A DNA stretch of 64,000 bases from Pseudomonas viridiflava (lineage in GTDB: Bacteria > Pseudomonadota > Gammaproteobacteria > Pseudomonadales > Pseudomonadaceae): positions 31,711 to 95,710 of the forward strand of contig NZ_UUIS01000013.1 in NCBI RefSeq assembly GCF_900589395.1. Reading direction: 5' to 3'. This document shows, one piece after another, positions 63,246-64,000 of this stretch. The position numbers and the translations under genes were made by a program. A model generated the notes under the pieces. It searched no databases and was not told the DNA's origin. It saw only the letters and a program-made list of their open reading frames with translations. How positions within the stretch are numbered: the stretch's first letter is position 1; every line of letters begins with the position of its first letter.

Positions 63246-63257
63246 ACAAATCAGTGA

Positions 63258-63464
63258 TCAGTTGGTCTGGATACCCTTGATGAGTTCCAGACGCATCGGA
63301 TAGCCCTGAGCGGGCTGAACAACGGTTTCAGTCTCGACCGTCTGAATAATCTTGCCCTGAGCATCTTTAGTGACGGATATGGTTTTTCCATAGGAGCTTT
63401 GAACTACACAGCCGCTCATAATTGTGCAGGCGGTGATGAGAACCAAAAGGGACGCGATTTTCAT
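63258..63464 (-). CDS. Small phage-borne lipoprotein (68 aa)
   Basis: 68 residues with a lipoprotein signal (MKIASLLVLITACTIMSGC, lipobox MSGC). The mature 50 residues (VVQSSYGKTISVTKDAQG ... VETETVVQPAQGYPM) are beta-rich by eye. Function not recognised; lipoproteins in this position of prophages may alter the host surface or act in superinfection exclusion. GGATAGGAAATCCCA supplies the ribosome site. Confidence 0.7.
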   Translation of the reverse strand: MKIASLLVLITACTIMSGCVVQSSYGKTISVTKDAQGKIIQTVETETVVQPAQGYPMRLELIKGIQTN

Positions 63465-63585
63465 TGGGATTTCCTATCCTGGGAGAATTTGCGGTCCGGA
63501 CTTTAGCCATATGCCATCACGCAGGAAAGACATTCATTTTAGAACTCCGCTCAGTGGCGGGCTGGGATACCAGAATTTGTAGCTG

Positions 63586-64000
63586 TTAAACCGACCGTGC
63601 ACGCATGGCTATGTACTCGGAGAGCGTGGTCTGCAAGGCGACGTCGGCGGCAGTGTTGATGTCGAACAGTGCAACAAAATCCAGCAGGCCCACAAACGGG
63701 TAAAGCGCCTGGTCTGAGATCTTAAAGGTCACGGCTCCGGCCGCTGCCGCACCAGCAGAGGCGCCAGTGGTTGAGCCAATGCCCAAGCCTGTCAGGTAAT
63801 TCTGTTTGGCAGTCCCGTCGTGACGGGCAAGAACTGGCAAGAGGACATTTTCGTTGGCAATGTTCAGGTACAGCGTGTTGTTTGCCTCGAACATTGCAAC
63901 TGCAGGCGTCGTGTTGTTCTTGCGGGTAAAAATCCCTGCCGTTTTTGTCATGTCGTTTGCGAGGATATCCCCACAGACATTCATGACTGCGTTGTAATTG
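63586..64000 (-). CDS. Phage structural-type protein, C-terminal part (runs out of window)
   Basis: The frame is open to the right edge (NYNAVMNVCG), so the gene probably begins outside and the ATG at 63984 may be internal. The visible about 138 residues (IFTRKNNTTPAVAMFEANNT, LPVLARHDGTAKQNY, TGLGIGSTTGASAGAAAAGA) are Asn/Thr/Ala-rich and repetitive, as in phage tail or virion surface proteins. Its place upstream of the lysis genes fits a late structural gene. No specific family is assigned. Confidence 0.55.
   Translation of the reverse strand, partial: NYNAVMNVCGDILANDMTKTAGIFTRKNNTTPAVAMFEANNTLYLNIANENVLLPVLARHDGTAKQNYLTGLGIGSTTGASAGAAAAGAVTFKISDQALYPFVGLLDFVALFDINTAADVALQTTLSEYIAMRARSV

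Noticed and set aside
54711..64000. Phage integrase or transposase in the variable region
   Set aside because: None of the frames shows the tyrosine-recombinase R-H-R-Y pattern, a serine-recombinase start or a DDE motif, so none is claimed.

Overview
The window is about 64 kb of a high-GC gamma-proteobacterial chromosome, almost certainly Pseudomonas and probably close to the P. putida / P. fluorescens groups. The basis is the conserved tig-clpP-clpX-lon-hupB-ppiD block, the dnaQ-rnhA-methyltransferase-gloB-mltD neighbourhood, an OprD-type porin, the DUF2388 and DUF1652 families that I know mainly from Pseudomonas, and Pseudomonas-type extragenic repeats. No species is claimed.

Layout, left to right. 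0-2.7 kb: small accessory genes (GNAT fragment, an unknown 105-residue protein, SMI1/KNR4 protein, degenerate SRAP protein). 2.7-11.9 kb: a minus-strand catabolic cluster (acyl-CoA ligase, MHS-type permease, thiolase-fold protein with Zn-ribbon/OB partner, OprD porin, dienelactone hydrolase-SnoaL fusion, SDR) facing a divergent LysR regulator. 11.9-14.7 kb: an Asp-nucleophile alpha/beta hydrolase and a divergent ArsR regulator around a near-perfect palindrome, a repeat patch, and a secreted HSL-type esterase. 14.8-17.7 kb: EmrA/EmrB-like efflux pair. 17.9-20.2 kb: 3-hydroxyisobutyryl-CoA hydrolase-like protein plus acyl-CoA dehydrogenase (valine-type catabolism). 20.2-30.4 kb: two tandem giant paralogues (1722 and 1641 residues) that end in an aspzincin-like metalloprotease domain. 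30.5-37.2 kb: housekeeping genes (FMN reductase, GNAT, dnaQ, rnhA, methyltransferase, gloB, mltD). 37.3-44.7 kb: a yej-type peptide ABC importer with two tandem binding proteins. 44.7 kb: fabI. 45.7-54.3 kb: ppiD, hupB, lon, clpX, clpP and tig, all on the minus strand. 54.6 kb: tRNA-His.

54.7-64 kb is variable. A 20-bp copy of a tRNA 3' end (best fit tRNA-Leu) at 56,809-56,828 looks like the left attachment site of an integrated element. To its right come a translationally coupled three-gene operon centred on a HipA-like kinase, a second DUF2388/DUF1652 pair, a spanin relic, a lone AT-rich gene with a Schlafen/AlbA_2-type N-terminus, and then a phage lysis cassette (Rz with embedded Rz1, lambda-R-like endolysin) that leads into phage genes beyond the window. 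No integrase is visible, so it should lie beyond the right edge, near the intact tRNA gene.

The best candidates for something new are (i) the HipA-like kinase operon at 57.1-59.1 kb, (ii) the AlbA_2 gene at 60.6-62.0 kb, both in positions where phages carry anti-phage cargo, and (iii) the two giant aspzincin proteins at 20.2-30.4 kb. All family assignments come from reading motifs, without database searches.
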